A stretch of DNA of 64,000 nt, taken from assembly GCF_900177345.1 (NCBI RefSeq), contig NZ_FWZT01000013.1, forward strand, positions 1 through 64,000, written 5' to 3'. The notes under the pieces are model-generated. The model saw nothing but the letters and a program-made list of their open reading frames with translations, was not told the DNA's origin and did no database searches. The first letter of the stretch is position 1, and the number at the start of each line of letters is the position of its first letter. Shown here piece after piece: positions 40,779-49,857 of this stretch. Source of the stretch: Pseudobacteriovorax antillogorgiicola (GTDB lineage Bacteria; Bdellovibrionota_B; Oligoflexia; Oligoflexales; Oligoflexaceae). Position numbers and translations under genes: made by a program.

Positions 40779-43525
40779 GATAGGGACTCCTTTACCTGTT
40801 GGGCTGTTATGGGTAGATCTCTAAAACGTTTGCCAGTTGCATCGGCAACCGCATTGGCAATCGCTGGTGCAATGGGAATCATCACCACTTCTGCCATTCC
40901 TCGTGTAGGCTCGTCTGGTGACTCCGCTTCGATGATGTGTAGCTCGGTTTTGGTCACTGGCATATGTTTATAGCGCGTCAGTTCATAGCGACCAAAATTC
41001 CAGCCTCCTTCCCCGGCACCACCTTTTTCTTCCGGAAGCATTTCATAGAGGGCTTGTCCCATACCCATGGCAACGCCACCATCATTTTGACCCTCAACGA
41101 TATCTTTGTGGATGATCGGTCCGCAATCGATGAACGACTGCACTTCATCAACTGTTACCTGACCCGACTTTCTATCGATGGCTACACCGATGATCGCTGC
41201 GCAAGGAGTATAGGTATCTACCCCTTTATTGCGATTAGCGATGGGCGGAAAGTAAACCTTCTTTCTTTTAAGAAGATCGTACTTCCCATTTGCTTGGCGA
41301 AACGCAAGAGCATCGAGAGGTAGCTTGCGGACTTCACCGTCCACCTTAAAATCGGCCTCTGCCCAGGCACATCGATAGTAACCATGCACCATGACTCCTG
41401 TGTTATAGTTCTTTTTGTAAATGACTTCGGCGAGGGCCTTCATTGACAAGGCTTTTTTAGAACCATACTTAAGAGAGCCGTTCGTCCACTTTGCTTTACG
41501 GGCTTCGCTACGATTGTATGGAATATCCCATAGGTGGCTCGCAGCTCTCCAAATGCTGGTTTCAAATAGAAGTTTGCTAGCTTCCATGACACCGTGTCGT
41601 TGCTGATAGGCAGAGGCACTGGCTGCTGTCCCCATGGATACAGCGGGCACCCAGTGGGGGTCTTTGGCGAGACGGTCTTGCTCTTCCTGAGATAAAACAA
41701 ATTTACCTTTAAGTTTGAGCACATCAAAATCTGTCGTTGCTCCAAGGTTTATGGAACTTGCATTCACTCCTAAGTGCGCTGCTGTTGCCAGAGGCATGGT
41801 AGTGGCTGCTCCATTGCCCATCTCAGTGCAGTTGGTTTTCATTTCAACTCGACCTTGGCGATCGATTGCGACCTCACAGAGGATGGCGTCGAGATTGGTA
41901 CCAAAGCTTTTCATCGAAGCAGCAAAGCCAATCCCGTAGATCTGATCTTTATTCGTTCGCTGTTTCTTGATCTTATCGCGATTCTTCCAAAGCGCATGCT
42001 TTTGAGCTTTTAGCATCATCTCCTTGGCTCTGAGACGATGGCTTGGAATCGTTCCCTGTGGTGTTCTCATGCCAGTTTCAAACACGTTCCTGAGTCTCAA
42101 CTCAATGGGGTCCATCTTCAGCTTTTCGGCTGCTTCATCAATTAAGGACTCAAAGGCGAACATGGATTGAGTTGTTCCAAACCCGCGCATCGACCCCGCT
42201 GTCACTCCGCGCGTTTTCTTGCCCACAAAGGAGATATCTGAGCGGGGCAGGTAGTAGGCTGAGGTTGCATTTTGTGCGCCTACAGCGGGTACGACAAAAC
42301 TAAAGTTATTCTTGCCACCACCAGAATATTCCAGAGATGCTTGGATAGCTTGGAACTTGCCGTTTTTATCTACCGCGATGCTCTCGTCGATGCGGCACGA
42401 GTGTCGTTTAAGTCCCATCTGAAACTGGTCCTGCCTATGTTGGATCAATCGGATGGGTTTACCGTCCGCAAAAGCAGCTGCAATCGCCAAATAGTTGGGA
42501 AAAATGGAATGGTCCCTACCACCAAAACCACCACCGATGTAGCAGGCGTTCATTTCGATCGTTCTCGGAGATATGATGCTACCCTTCCCTGAGAACATCT
42601 CCACAGCACCTTCGGCATCGTGGTAGGGGGATTGAGTCGATAATACAAAGCTTAGGGTTTTTGACTTGGCATCCCACCAACAAAGCCCCGACTCAGGTTC
42701 CATAAAACAACAGTCTACGGTCTGCGTGGAATACTTACCACCAACAACCTGCCAACCTTCACTCTTGATATCTTTTTGGATCTTGTCCGCAAAGTACATA
42801 CCTCTCTCATTGGCGTTGCCCTTGGCTTTAGGTTTTTGATAGGGAGGCTGAATCATACCGCTGTCATGAACCGCTGAATAAAGATCTTCGCCGTTGGGTT
42901 TTGCATAGCGAACATACCTTGCCTCGGTATAGGTACCCTTCAGTGGCAAGGTCTGCTTTTTGCCCCATTTGATTAGTGACGACTGGTTGATGTAGTTCAC
43001 TTTTCCCACTAGAAAAGCGTCAGCATCTTCGAACAATAGTAATGCCACCGGTTGACCCAAAAAGTCAGCAGGCTGGCCAAGCTCTGTGAACAGGCTCGGC
43101 TGAAAGAAATATGGCACCTTGAGACCAGCCTTCTTGAACTCCTTAGATGTGATCACTTTGGATGGCCGATACTCTTTAGGAATTGAACTAAAATCCACCC
43201 CTTCGAAAACCTGATCGTAGCGATCAGCCTTTAGAATGACGACCCGGACCTCTCGTTGCGGCCAGCCGGGAATGTCTTGAGCTCTATAGTCACGACCATA
43301 GACCTTTGCACCCATAACCTTTCGGACACCTTCGTAACGGAACTTGGCCTTGCCTGGCCCATCCATCCAATCGCTATGGTGTTCGAGGTGCTGTAGCGGG
43401 TTATCGGTATCCTTGCGGGGTGCAGCCCACAGATCTTCAAAGGGAAAGGGGTTGACAACGATGGTGGCCCCACCCACTGCAACCGAGTTCCTTAAAAAGT
43501 CTCGCCTCGACTGATTCTCAATCAC
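40775..43525 (-). CDS. Molybdopterin-binding large subunit of a Tat-exported aldehyde oxidase-like enzyme
   Basis: A long xanthine-oxidase-family subunit of 916 residues. The GTG at 43525 follows a perfect AAGGAGG by 6 nt and starts MIENQSRRDFLRNSVAVGGA, a Tat leader, so the longer open frame to 43606 is not used. Family signatures are YIGGGFGGRDHS (near 330), GSMRGFGTTQSMFAFESLIDEAA, CTEMGNGAATTMPLATA and, near the C-terminus, RGMAEVVMIPIAPAIANAV with the expected catalytic Glu. Large insertions relative to XdhB lie in the first 300 residues. Substrate is not deducible. No FAD subunit accompanies it, as for the other exported hydroxylase in this window. Confidence 0.9.
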   Translation of the reverse strand: MIENQSRRDFLRNSVAVGGATIVVNPFPFEDLWAAPRKDTDNPLQHLEHHSDWMDGPGKAKFRYEGVRKVMGAKVYGRDYRAQDIPGWPQREVRVVILKADRYDQVFEGVDFSSIPKEYRPSKVITSKEFKKAGLKVPYFFQPSLFTELGQPADFLGQPVALLLFEDADAFLVGKVNYINQSSLIKWGKKQTLPLKGTYTEARYVRYAKPNGEDLYSAVHDSGMIQPPYQKPKAKGNANERGMYFADKIQKDIKSEGWQVVGGKYSTQTVDCCFMEPESGLCWWDAKSKTLSFVLSTQSPYHDAEGAVEMFSGKGSIISPRTIEMNACYIGGGFGGRDHSIFPNYLAIAAAFADGKPIRLIQHRQDQFQMGLKRHSCRIDESIAVDKNGKFQAIQASLEYSGGGKNNFSFVVPAVGAQNATSAYYLPRSDISFVGKKTRGVTAGSMRGFGTTQSMFAFESLIDEAAEKLKMDPIELRLRNVFETGMRTPQGTIPSHRLRAKEMMLKAQKHALWKNRDKIKKQRTNKDQIYGIGFAASMKSFGTNLDAILCEVAIDRQGRVEMKTNCTEMGNGAATTMPLATAAHLGVNASSINLGATTDFDVLKLKGKFVLSQEEQDRLAKDPHWVPAVSMGTAASASAYQQRHGVMEASKLLFETSIWRAASHLWDIPYNRSEARKAKWTNGSLKYGSKKALSMKALAEVIYKKNYNTGVMVHGYYRCAWAEADFKVDGEVRKLPLDALAFRQANGKYDLLKRKKVYFPPIANRNKGVDTYTPCAAIIGVAIDRKSGQVTVDEVQSFIDCGPIIHKDIVEGQNDGGVAMGMGQALYEMLPEEKGGAGEGGWNFGRYELTRYKHMPVTKTELHIIEAESPDEPTRGMAEVVMIPIAPAIANAVADATGKRFRDLPITAQQVKESLS

Positions 43526-43820
43526 ATCCGACCTCCTTGGAGAGTTTCGCGCCGGGTCAACCGACGGCAGCAAACGATCTTTGACTTTTGGGATTAGCTG
43601 GTCCAATTATACGCTATTTATTTGGCGTATTGGAGAAAACTTATCGCAATCGCGAGTAACCCTCACTTTTTTGCGAACTTCTTGCAACTGATATTTGGAC
43701 TAAGTCATATTAACCACACTACCTTACGTTGTATTAAAACTTTTGTGCAATTTAATTGTTCATACGTTCAATTTCGGGTACCACCTGCCTACCAATAACA
43801 ATTTGATTCAGGGGAATGAC

Positions 43821-45389
43821 TTGAGTATGCAAACCAAATTCATCCGATGGACATCCAATCTCAGTGTCTTCGCAGTTATGGCCTTTTCCCAAGGCGGACT
43901 GGCTGAGGAAAAAACAGTCAATGATCTTAAGGAGAAATACCTAGATAATGTTGACCAAGACCTTGTCAAACAACAAATCCTTCGCTTTACGGACCTAGCC
44001 CGCGAGCTTCATGAGAAGAACCAATCGACTGCGTCAGACGCCTGCGACAAACTCGAAACGACATGGTCTGTCATCGAAGAAACAGCCCAATCCCCAGACG
44101 CTTTAGTCGAGCCTAAGTCTCCATTTCAGGATGTAGTTACATTTGGAAATGGTTCTGCCTTAAGATTTTGGAAAATATTTTCTGGCTGGACGAAAAAAGA
44201 CTGGGCCGGCGACGAAGGCCAAGATGACGAATACCTCGGCAACGAGATCAGACCCTATCGTGAAGACTCAATTCGCGACACGATTCGTCTCACACACCGC
44301 TTCGGCGTCAATATTAAGCTTAGTTACGTGCCTTTGGAAGGTGCTAAGGAGTTAGGCTTGACGGGACATTACGCTAAGCGTAACGACTGTGTTCTGGGTC
44401 GTTTGTCTAGCGCTGTTCCTACCAGCGTAGAAGACCGTTTCACCCCCGCATTATCAGCAAAGTTCTTCTCTGATGGTGCTAAAGAGAGCCAGGTTCTAAT
44501 CGCTCAGCATGACATTGGCGGTCAAAGCTGGAAAAAAGATGGTGATGGTGAAACGATCATCGACAACAATTTCTATACACACTACCTATCAAACCGCTTG
44601 AGCTTCGAAAGAGGTGCCTTGGCTGGCGTGGGAGCATTCTCGCGATTCTTCTACACTGCTCAGTACTTCTCTCGCAACATCTTCGATCTGGATTACATCT
44701 TCGACCCCCGAGAACTTCAAGCCAATCATCTTGCAAATACTGATGTAACTGGCCTTGACATTGCTCAACCTAAAGGACCTCGTTTTGTCTGGCTCGTTGC
44801 TCCTGATGCTGAGAGACGGGACGCATTCGCAGCTATGGCAAAAGATGATCTTGATTTCCGCCGCCACTTCTTGGCTCAAAACGGCAAATGGAAAAAAGGC
44901 GAAACAGCTCTTTTTGTCGTTTACGGATCTGATACTTGGACCTACAACCCTGAGCAAGAAGCCAAAGCCATCGGTAAGTTCGTTGTCAACTCGGACTTCC
45001 TCGTTTCCGAGGCTGCGGATGTTCGCTTATTCTTCAAGCATTCCATTCAATTCCAAAAGATTCCAGATGCTGAGGGTGAAGAGAGCCCATACACTCAAGA
45101 TTACTCTTTTGAAGAGTGGACGGATGAGTTATTTACGGACGACTGTCGTCTAGGCGCTACTGCAAAAGAAGTCTACCCCAAAGATCTCGTGAAGTACTAT
45201 GGCAAGGGTGAAGCTGCGATCCCCGCGACTGTGGACTTTGATCAGGGAAGCCTTGATGGTACCTTCTTGATTGGCGCAACGATCGATCCGCGATCCGTCC
45301 GCTTCAGCCGTGACAAAGAGTGGTGTTTAGCCAAGTTCATTAAAGATAGAGCTAAAGATCCAATCCAGTCGCTATTCGAACGACTCTAA
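43821..45389 (+). CDS. Exported protein of unknown function (~58 kDa)
   Basis: Start choice is between TTG at 43821 (GGGG 6 nt upstream) and ATG at 43827; both give the signal peptide MQTKFIRWTSNLSVFAVMAFSQGGLA. The mature protein is hydrophilic and soluble. A central segment FTPALSAKFFSDGAKESQVLIAQHDIGGQSW recalls the region of the catalase fold in which (G)(L/F)A.KF..DG is followed by a DGQ.W element, so a remote relation to catalase-like heme proteins is conceivable but unproven. Closing residues include GTFLIGATIDPRSVRFSRDKEWC. Monocistronic, ended by a strong hairpin and divergent from the third Mo-hydroxylase operon. Confidence 0.6.
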   Translation: MSMQTKFIRWTSNLSVFAVMAFSQGGLAEEKTVNDLKEKYLDNVDQDLVKQQILRFTDLARELHEKNQSTASDACDKLETTWSVIEETAQSPDALVEPKSPFQDVVTFGNGSALRFWKIFSGWTKKDWAGDEGQDDEYLGNEIRPYREDSIRDTIRLTHRFGVNIKLSYVPLEGAKELGLTGHYAKRNDCVLGRLSSAVPTSVEDRFTPALSAKFFSDGAKESQVLIAQHDIGGQSWKKDGDGETIIDNNFYTHYLSNRLSFERGALAGVGAFSRFFYTAQYFSRNIFDLDYIFDPRELQANHLANTDVTGLDIAQPKGPRFVWLVAPDAERRDAFAAMAKDDLDFRRHFLAQNGKWKKGETALFVVYGSDTWTYNPEQEAKAIGKFVVNSDFLVSEAADVRLFFKHSIQFQKIPDAEGEESPYTQDYSFEEWTDELFTDDCRLGATAKEVYPKDLVKYYGKGEAAIPATVDFDQGSLDGTFLIGATIDPRSVRFSRDKEWCLAKFIKDRAKDPIQSLFERL

Positions 45390-45395
45390 TTCCTT

Positions 45396-45414
45396 GGCGG
45401 GACTGGCTCCCGCC
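45396..45414. terminator. Strong hairpin between convergent genes
   Basis: GGCGGGA (45396-45402) and TCCCGCC (45408-45414) form a perfect 7-bp GC-rich stem, loop CTGGC. It is 7 nt after the stop at 45389, between convergent genes. The following sequence is CATTCTC, so no strong T-run. Confidence 0.65.
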
Positions 45415-45466
45415 CATTCTCACCAATTTCCCCGATAGAACGCCATAATTTGACAATCTGTAGGCC

Positions 45467-47560
45467 CTAGCCGGCTTCACGAAGAGGCTGAGATAACACC
45501 TCACTTATATATTGGATCGCCTGTGGATGAGACAAAGGCTCAAGAGATTCAAGCAGGGTCGATAAGATACTAGCCTTGTACTGAGTTTCAATCGGCACCT
45601 CGACGGAGTGCTCCACCTGATAGGCCATTTGAGTGTTGAGTAAAATCCAGTTTGATTTCAACGATGCGTACCGAATGGCGACCATATATTGCAGATCCTC
45701 CATATCGTCGATGGAGCTTATGGACTCTTTAAAAGAGTCGATTTCAGTTGCTATATATTCTGCAATTTTCTGGGTGAGGCCCGCTTGATGCAATTCATCT
45801 CCCTGAAGAATACCGCGCAGTTTGTCCAGAAGTTGCTCTCCATCTAGGACACCATAAATTTGCTCGCGGCTAATCATATTACCAGAAAGTGGCTGACGTG
45901 GCCTCATGGGTATCTCCCTTTGGTTGTCTTGGCTATGCTCTCCTGCAATATCTTCACCATCTTCTAAATATTGGTTAAAGTTTCGTTCTATCTCTGTAAG
46001 ATCTAATCCAAAAGCGCAGCCGTAGTTTCGGTCTTGGATAAAACCATTGAGGTAACAAGGAAATCTTTCGTCAATAGGAGTGCTATTGATAAGCGCTTGT
46101 CTCATATCCAGGATGCGGTCGCATTCGATGGCGCCTTGCATCCCATCGATTGTCACCAAGAGCCACTGACCACCAGCACCTCGGGTAAGACCGGGCAAAA
46201 ACATTTGAAGGTATTCCACTCCGCTGGACTTATGCATTACCATTCCCATATGGACTTCGCATTGGCTGGCATTGGTGGCAATAGCATCAACGTAGTCTGC
46301 CTGAATAAAAAGGTTTTGCCCTCCAACGGAAAAAACAACTACTGGAATCGATTGATATGCTGCTGGAAACTCAAGGTGAAAACTTGTTCCCTGACCTACT
46401 TCCGAATCAATTACTACTTGCCCACCAAAGCGCTTGATCTCGTTCATCACGGCGTCCATTCCCACTCCACGACCAGATAGGTCTGACACCTCCTCTTTGG
46501 TGCTGAACCCGGCATGAAAGATCAAAAATTGCTTTTCGTACTGAGTCATCTGGAGTGCTTGCTCCGCTGAAATCACTCCCTTTTCAATAGCCTTTTGGGC
46601 AATGACATCTGGGTTTAGCCCACGGCCATCATCGCGAAGCTCTACAATAGCCCGATCATCACGGCTATCAAGGACCAAACTCAGATCTGATTTTTCTGAT
46701 TTTCCTAACTTGCATCGAGCTTCCCTTTCCTCGATCCCATGGTCGAGGCTATTCCGTAGCATGTGAGTGAGAATCTCACTTAAACTTTTCAGTAAATTCC
46801 GATCGATCTCAGCATCAAAGCCTTCAACCTGAAAGTTAACGGGCTTATCCAAACTTTTAGCCACGCTTCTAACCAGTCGCTTCAGGCGATGGGCTAAGGG
46901 CCGAGCAGAGCTTCGCCGCGCTGAAACTAGGGCTAATAGGGCCTTTTCATTGGTACTCAGGAGACTTTCCACGCCGGGCACTTCAATACTGATCAAAAAG
47001 TCAAGCGTTTCCTTTATGGAACTATATAAAACATCGTAATCAGAAGGAGAGATTTCAATTTTCTTATCGGTAGCTCCAGAGTCCGCAGCCTTAGGTTCAT
47101 CTGAGGGAGGAGTGTCATTTCGTTGTTCCCCTTGCGACCTAAGGATTCCTTCCACCAGTTCAACCATTCTTTGAAACGATGGCCCCATGACACCATCGTC
47201 CCAAGAATCCGGACTCAATTGACTCACAAATTGATTTCCACAGTCGCACCAGTCGCTAAGCAGATCAAACGACTCCTCCGATGGCATGGAGTTCTGCTTG
47301 GCACAAGCCGAAAAATAGTCTTCTATATGGTGGACGTGATCCGAAAGGGACCTAAACCCAGCTTGCCCCGACGTGCCTTTGATGGTGTGAAGCTTGCGAA
47401 GGGTGAAAGCAGTGGTCTCCGTACTCCAGTGCTCAGATTGGCCTAATTCGTTGCGGATCTCTTCAAAGATATCCTGCAATTCCTCTTTCAATGTCTCCAC
47501 GGTTACCGTGAACATCTCTCCGAATTCAGACTTTGCTTGTTGCCATTCACTTTGGATCAC
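45467..47560 (-). CDS. CheA-like histidine kinase (HPt, ATPase, CheW-like domains)
   Basis: The 697-residue soluble kinase opens with an HPt domain whose phospho-His is probably His58 in LHTIKGTSGQAGF. A long linker follows, then a region like the dimerisation/H-box part, then the ATPase: HMLRNSLDHGIEE (N box), DDGRGLNPD (G1), FHAGFSTKEEVSDLSGRGVGMDAV (G2), GQGTSFHLEFP. Next comes a CheW-like regulatory domain (PVVVFSVGGQNLFIQADYVDAI; FQDRN-like FIQDRNYGCAF). The last ~140 residues are a helical tail of unknown fold. Two small genes directly upstream are coupled to it. No receptor, CheY or CheB is adjacent, so this is an orphan signalling module. Confidence 0.88.
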   Translation of the reverse strand: MIQSEWQQAKSEFGEMFTVTVETLKEELQDIFEEIRNELGQSEHWSTETTAFTLRKLHTIKGTSGQAGFRSLSDHVHHIEDYFSACAKQNSMPSEESFDLLSDWCDCGNQFVSQLSPDSWDDGVMGPSFQRMVELVEGILRSQGEQRNDTPPSDEPKAADSGATDKKIEISPSDYDVLYSSIKETLDFLISIEVPGVESLLSTNEKALLALVSARRSSARPLAHRLKRLVRSVAKSLDKPVNFQVEGFDAEIDRNLLKSLSEILTHMLRNSLDHGIEEREARCKLGKSEKSDLSLVLDSRDDRAIVELRDDGRGLNPDVIAQKAIEKGVISAEQALQMTQYEKQFLIFHAGFSTKEEVSDLSGRGVGMDAVMNEIKRFGGQVVIDSEVGQGTSFHLEFPAAYQSIPVVVFSVGGQNLFIQADYVDAIATNASQCEVHMGMVMHKSSGVEYLQMFLPGLTRGAGGQWLLVTIDGMQGAIECDRILDMRQALINSTPIDERFPCYLNGFIQDRNYGCAFGLDLTEIERNFNQYLEDGEDIAGEHSQDNQREIPMRPRQPLSGNMISREQIYGVLDGEQLLDKLRGILQGDELHQAGLTQKIAEYIATEIDSFKESISSIDDMEDLQYMVAIRYASLKSNWILLNTQMAYQVEHSVEVPIETQYKASILSTLLESLEPLSHPQAIQYISEVLSQPLREAG

Positions 47561-48047
47561 GATGTTCCCCGGTAGTAAATTTCAACTTTGGATTCTGAAG
47601 GACCCATGCCCCTTCGTAAGAACTCCCTTGCATCAACAGGACAGCTTGTGACTCTCCAAGTCTAAGCGCTTGCGGATTTTGAATCAGATAGGAGCGACCT
47701 GAAGTCGTTACCAAGTGCTGAACTTTTCCCTTGTAGTGTAGAGAAACGATATAAGGATCGAAAATGACTTTAAAGAGATCTCTGAGAGGAATTTCCAGGG
47801 AATCCTCTACTTTCAAAATCATTTCTCCCTCTTCAACATGTGAGCTATGGTCACATGGGGCCTCTGCACCCCCTATTTGAAGATCAAAGCGAGCCAGGAG
47901 ACCTACCCATTCCTGAGGACACGCTGCAAGGCCCTCGTGGCCTAACTCCAAAGCAGCAATCCAATGGGTTAATATTCGTAGCACTTCTGTTTCCTCAGAA
48001 TTTTGAAGAGCTGCGAGTTGCAAACGGTGATCTTTAAACGTTGTCAT
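47547..48047 (-). CDS. Protein of unknown function coupled to the CheA-like kinase
   Basis: The 166-residue soluble protein overlaps the start of the CheA-like gene by 14 nt, so translation is coupled. The N-terminal half is helical (LRILTHWIAALELGHEGLAA) and the C-terminal half beta-rich (IPLRDLFKVIFDPYIVSLHYKGKVQHLVTTSGRSYLI), which could be a small binding or CheW-related domain, but no signature is convincing. There is no signal peptide. A role as input or adaptor for the kinase is suggested only by position. Confidence 0.6.
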   Translation of the reverse strand: MTTFKDHRLQLAALQNSEETEVLRILTHWIAALELGHEGLAACPQEWVGLLARFDLQIGGAEAPCDHSSHVEEGEMILKVEDSLEIPLRDLFKVIFDPYIVSLHYKGKVQHLVTTSGRSYLIQNPQALRLGESQAVLLMQGSSYEGAWVLQNPKLKFTTGEHRDPK

Positions 48048-48055
48048 GGGTACCC

Positions 48056-48238
48056 TTAGTCTCGAATCGGCGTAACGTTACCAGGATTTGTTCCGCTAAC
48101 GCTGCCACCCTCAATATTGAGCCCGTCTAACACGTCGGCAATCCTGTGAAGGAGAATATTCTTAGGTAGACCCAACTCTATGTCCCGAGCAATATTCAGC
48201 AAGTCGACTCTCAACTTCAATTTTTCGTCTCGATCCAT
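48056..48238 (-). CDS. Small helical protein (60 aa) at the head of the kinase operon
   Basis: The ATG at 48238 follows GGGAG by 8 nt and is preferred to an open extension to 48298. The 60 residues start MDRDEKLKLRVDLLNIARDI, are helical and charged for about 45 residues, and end in a Gly/Asn-rich tail (GGSVSGTNPGNVTPIRD). No family is recognised. It lies 8 nt before the 166-aa gene and probably belongs to the same transcript as the CheA-like kinase. Confidence 0.55.
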   Translation of the reverse strand: MDRDEKLKLRVDLLNIARDIELGLPKNILLHRIADVLDGLNIEGGSVSGTNPGNVTPIRD

Positions 48239-48694
48239 GTACGAATCTCCCTTACATGTGTGTGCTTTCTCCCTGAAGGAATCGGAGATTGTTTCCAAAA
48301 GTTAATGGATTCGAAAGATGCAGAAAGGAAAACTCGCAAAGGCCTCATTAATTCAGTATGTTTAATGACTTATACTATTCCACCGCAGTAATAATACGAA
48401 CGAGTGAGGGACTAGGTTGGTTTCGACTGATCTGGGCTTTCTTCAAAGAACGTATTGCAAAATCTTACGATGGGCATAGTTATACCGTTTTATGTCATAA
48501 GATAGGGTCACATCCATGTGGAACCGATTCAATTTCCGTCGGTAAAAAAGCCAAAAAACCTTTTTAAATCGGCATCCTAAAAAGGCCATAAAGTGCCCTC
48601 TGAGGATTCGTAGAACCGAAACCGATATGATACATAAGCAAAATTTATCACTAGAGATCGGCGAGATTAGGAACACCTCGCCTTAGGAAAACAA
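48239..48694. other. Divergent intergenic region with an A/T-rich hairpin
   Basis: This 456-bp gap separates the kinase operon from a lipoprotein gene. CCTTTTTA (48559-48566) and TAAAAAGG (48578-48585) form a perfect 8-bp stem with an 11-nt loop, about 110 nt before the next gene. Short open frames inside lack start signals and look random. No promoter could be assigned with confidence. Confidence 0.5.
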
Positions 48695-49747
48695 ATGAAG
48701 CTCGAAACAATACTACTTATACTCATCGGCAGCCTCAGCATTGGATGCAATGAGGAGAACTTCGAGGGCAGCGTAAACCCTAAAACCGAAAACTCTGCTG
48801 TTGAAATCGTTGAAACATCAGCTGATACATCGGGTGAGGGTGCTGTTCAACCTGTGCCTATCACAGGCGCCTATCTATATTGCCAAGAATTTGCCGAGGA
48901 ACGGACAGAAACTCAATCAGCTGTAGCTTGTCGATTAGAAAGCGATGGCCAGGTGATTGAAAATGCCTCTTCACAAATCACAAACCTTGTGTGGAACCAG
49001 AGCTCCCAAGGATCAACAGTAACGGTCAGCGTTGCAGAGGCAAGAGAAGGATGGCTTCGGAACTTCAAGATCGAGGCGAGTGCAGGCTCTATTCAAACCG
49101 ATATCGACATTTCTCTTAGTTTGACACTTGGCTCGCAAAGCTACGATTTCCAAAGCCAAGTTAGCATTATCTGGGATCCAGATTGTGCTCTAGCTCCATT
49201 AGACTTTGAATCTTTAAGCAATAGCCAAATACCTGCCGAAGGCTTGGTAGTAGATAGCCAGTTTACAGAATCACATGGCATTACATTTTCAACCATCAGC
49301 GGTAATCCAGTATTCATCGGTCAGTACGGTGGCATGACCCCCATCGCGTACTACGGTGGGCCAGATAACGTCGCTAACTACTTGGCTCCAGACCAAAATA
49401 CAGGGCAATTTTTTATCACCGACGGTCATAAGCAAGCGGAGCAAACAGATACCTTAGTTGTAAGCTATGGAACTCCTGCTAGCGAGGCTTATCTGGAATT
49501 GATCGACATTGATTTCTCAGAAACTTATGTCGTTCAAGCATACGATCAGAATGATCAAATCATCCATGAAGTTCAGGTGGCTTCTGAGTCTGCAAACTTT
49601 CGTGATGGAATGCCGAGTGCTTTCAGAATGCAGAGCCCTGACGGCAGCGCTAGCATTCATAAACTGCATGTCTATGGTTTTAATCCTCCCGGAGCAACTG
49701 GAATCGGTTTTGGCCTTGATAACTTTTCTCCCCGCTGTATTCCATAG
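48695..49747 (+). CDS. Lipoprotein of unknown function, probably beta-rich
   Basis: The 350-residue product has a lipoprotein signal ending SLSIGC (Cys18). A linker rich in Glu/Thr/Ser (20-50) is followed by two beta-rich regions. The second (about 165-350) includes ESLSNSQIPAEGLVVDSQF, a Gly/Tyr-rich stretch (YGGMTPIAYYGGPDNVANY) and ends GIGFGLDNFSPRCIP. Closings of the form FG(L)DN(F) occur in secreted jelly-roll domains of varied function, so a binding domain is plausible. No enzyme signature is visible. It is 110 nt upstream of the 7TM cyclase gene and could be co-transcribed. Confidence 0.65.
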   Translation: MKLETILLILIGSLSIGCNEENFEGSVNPKTENSAVEIVETSADTSGEGAVQPVPITGAYLYCQEFAEERTETQSAVACRLESDGQVIENASSQITNLVWNQSSQGSTVTVSVAEAREGWLRNFKIEASAGSIQTDIDISLSLTLGSQSYDFQSQVSIIWDPDCALAPLDFESLSNSQIPAEGLVVDSQFTESHGITFSTISGNPVFIGQYGGMTPIAYYGGPDNVANYLAPDQNTGQFFITDGHKQAEQTDTLVVSYGTPASEAYLELIDIDFSETYVVQAYDQNDQIIHEVQVASESANFRDGMPSAFRMQSPDGSASIHKLHVYGFNPPGATGIGFGLDNFSPRCIP

Positions 49748-49857
49748 CAACTTCTTTTCTGAACCCAACAGGAAAGCTACTAGGCAAAAGATGCTTATTG
49801 GCTTTCCCACCGGAATCCCGAACATGATCTATCGAGAACCATAGCTAGATAGCGTTT

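Noticed and set aside
46034-46480. 148-codon plus-strand frame inside the CheA-like gene
   Set aside because: Antisense to the conserved ATPase and CheW-like regions; no export or domain signature.
48358-48567. 69-codon plus-strand open frame in the 48.2-48.7 kb gap
   Set aside because: No ribosome-binding site, random-looking composition, and overlaps the non-coding hairpin region.
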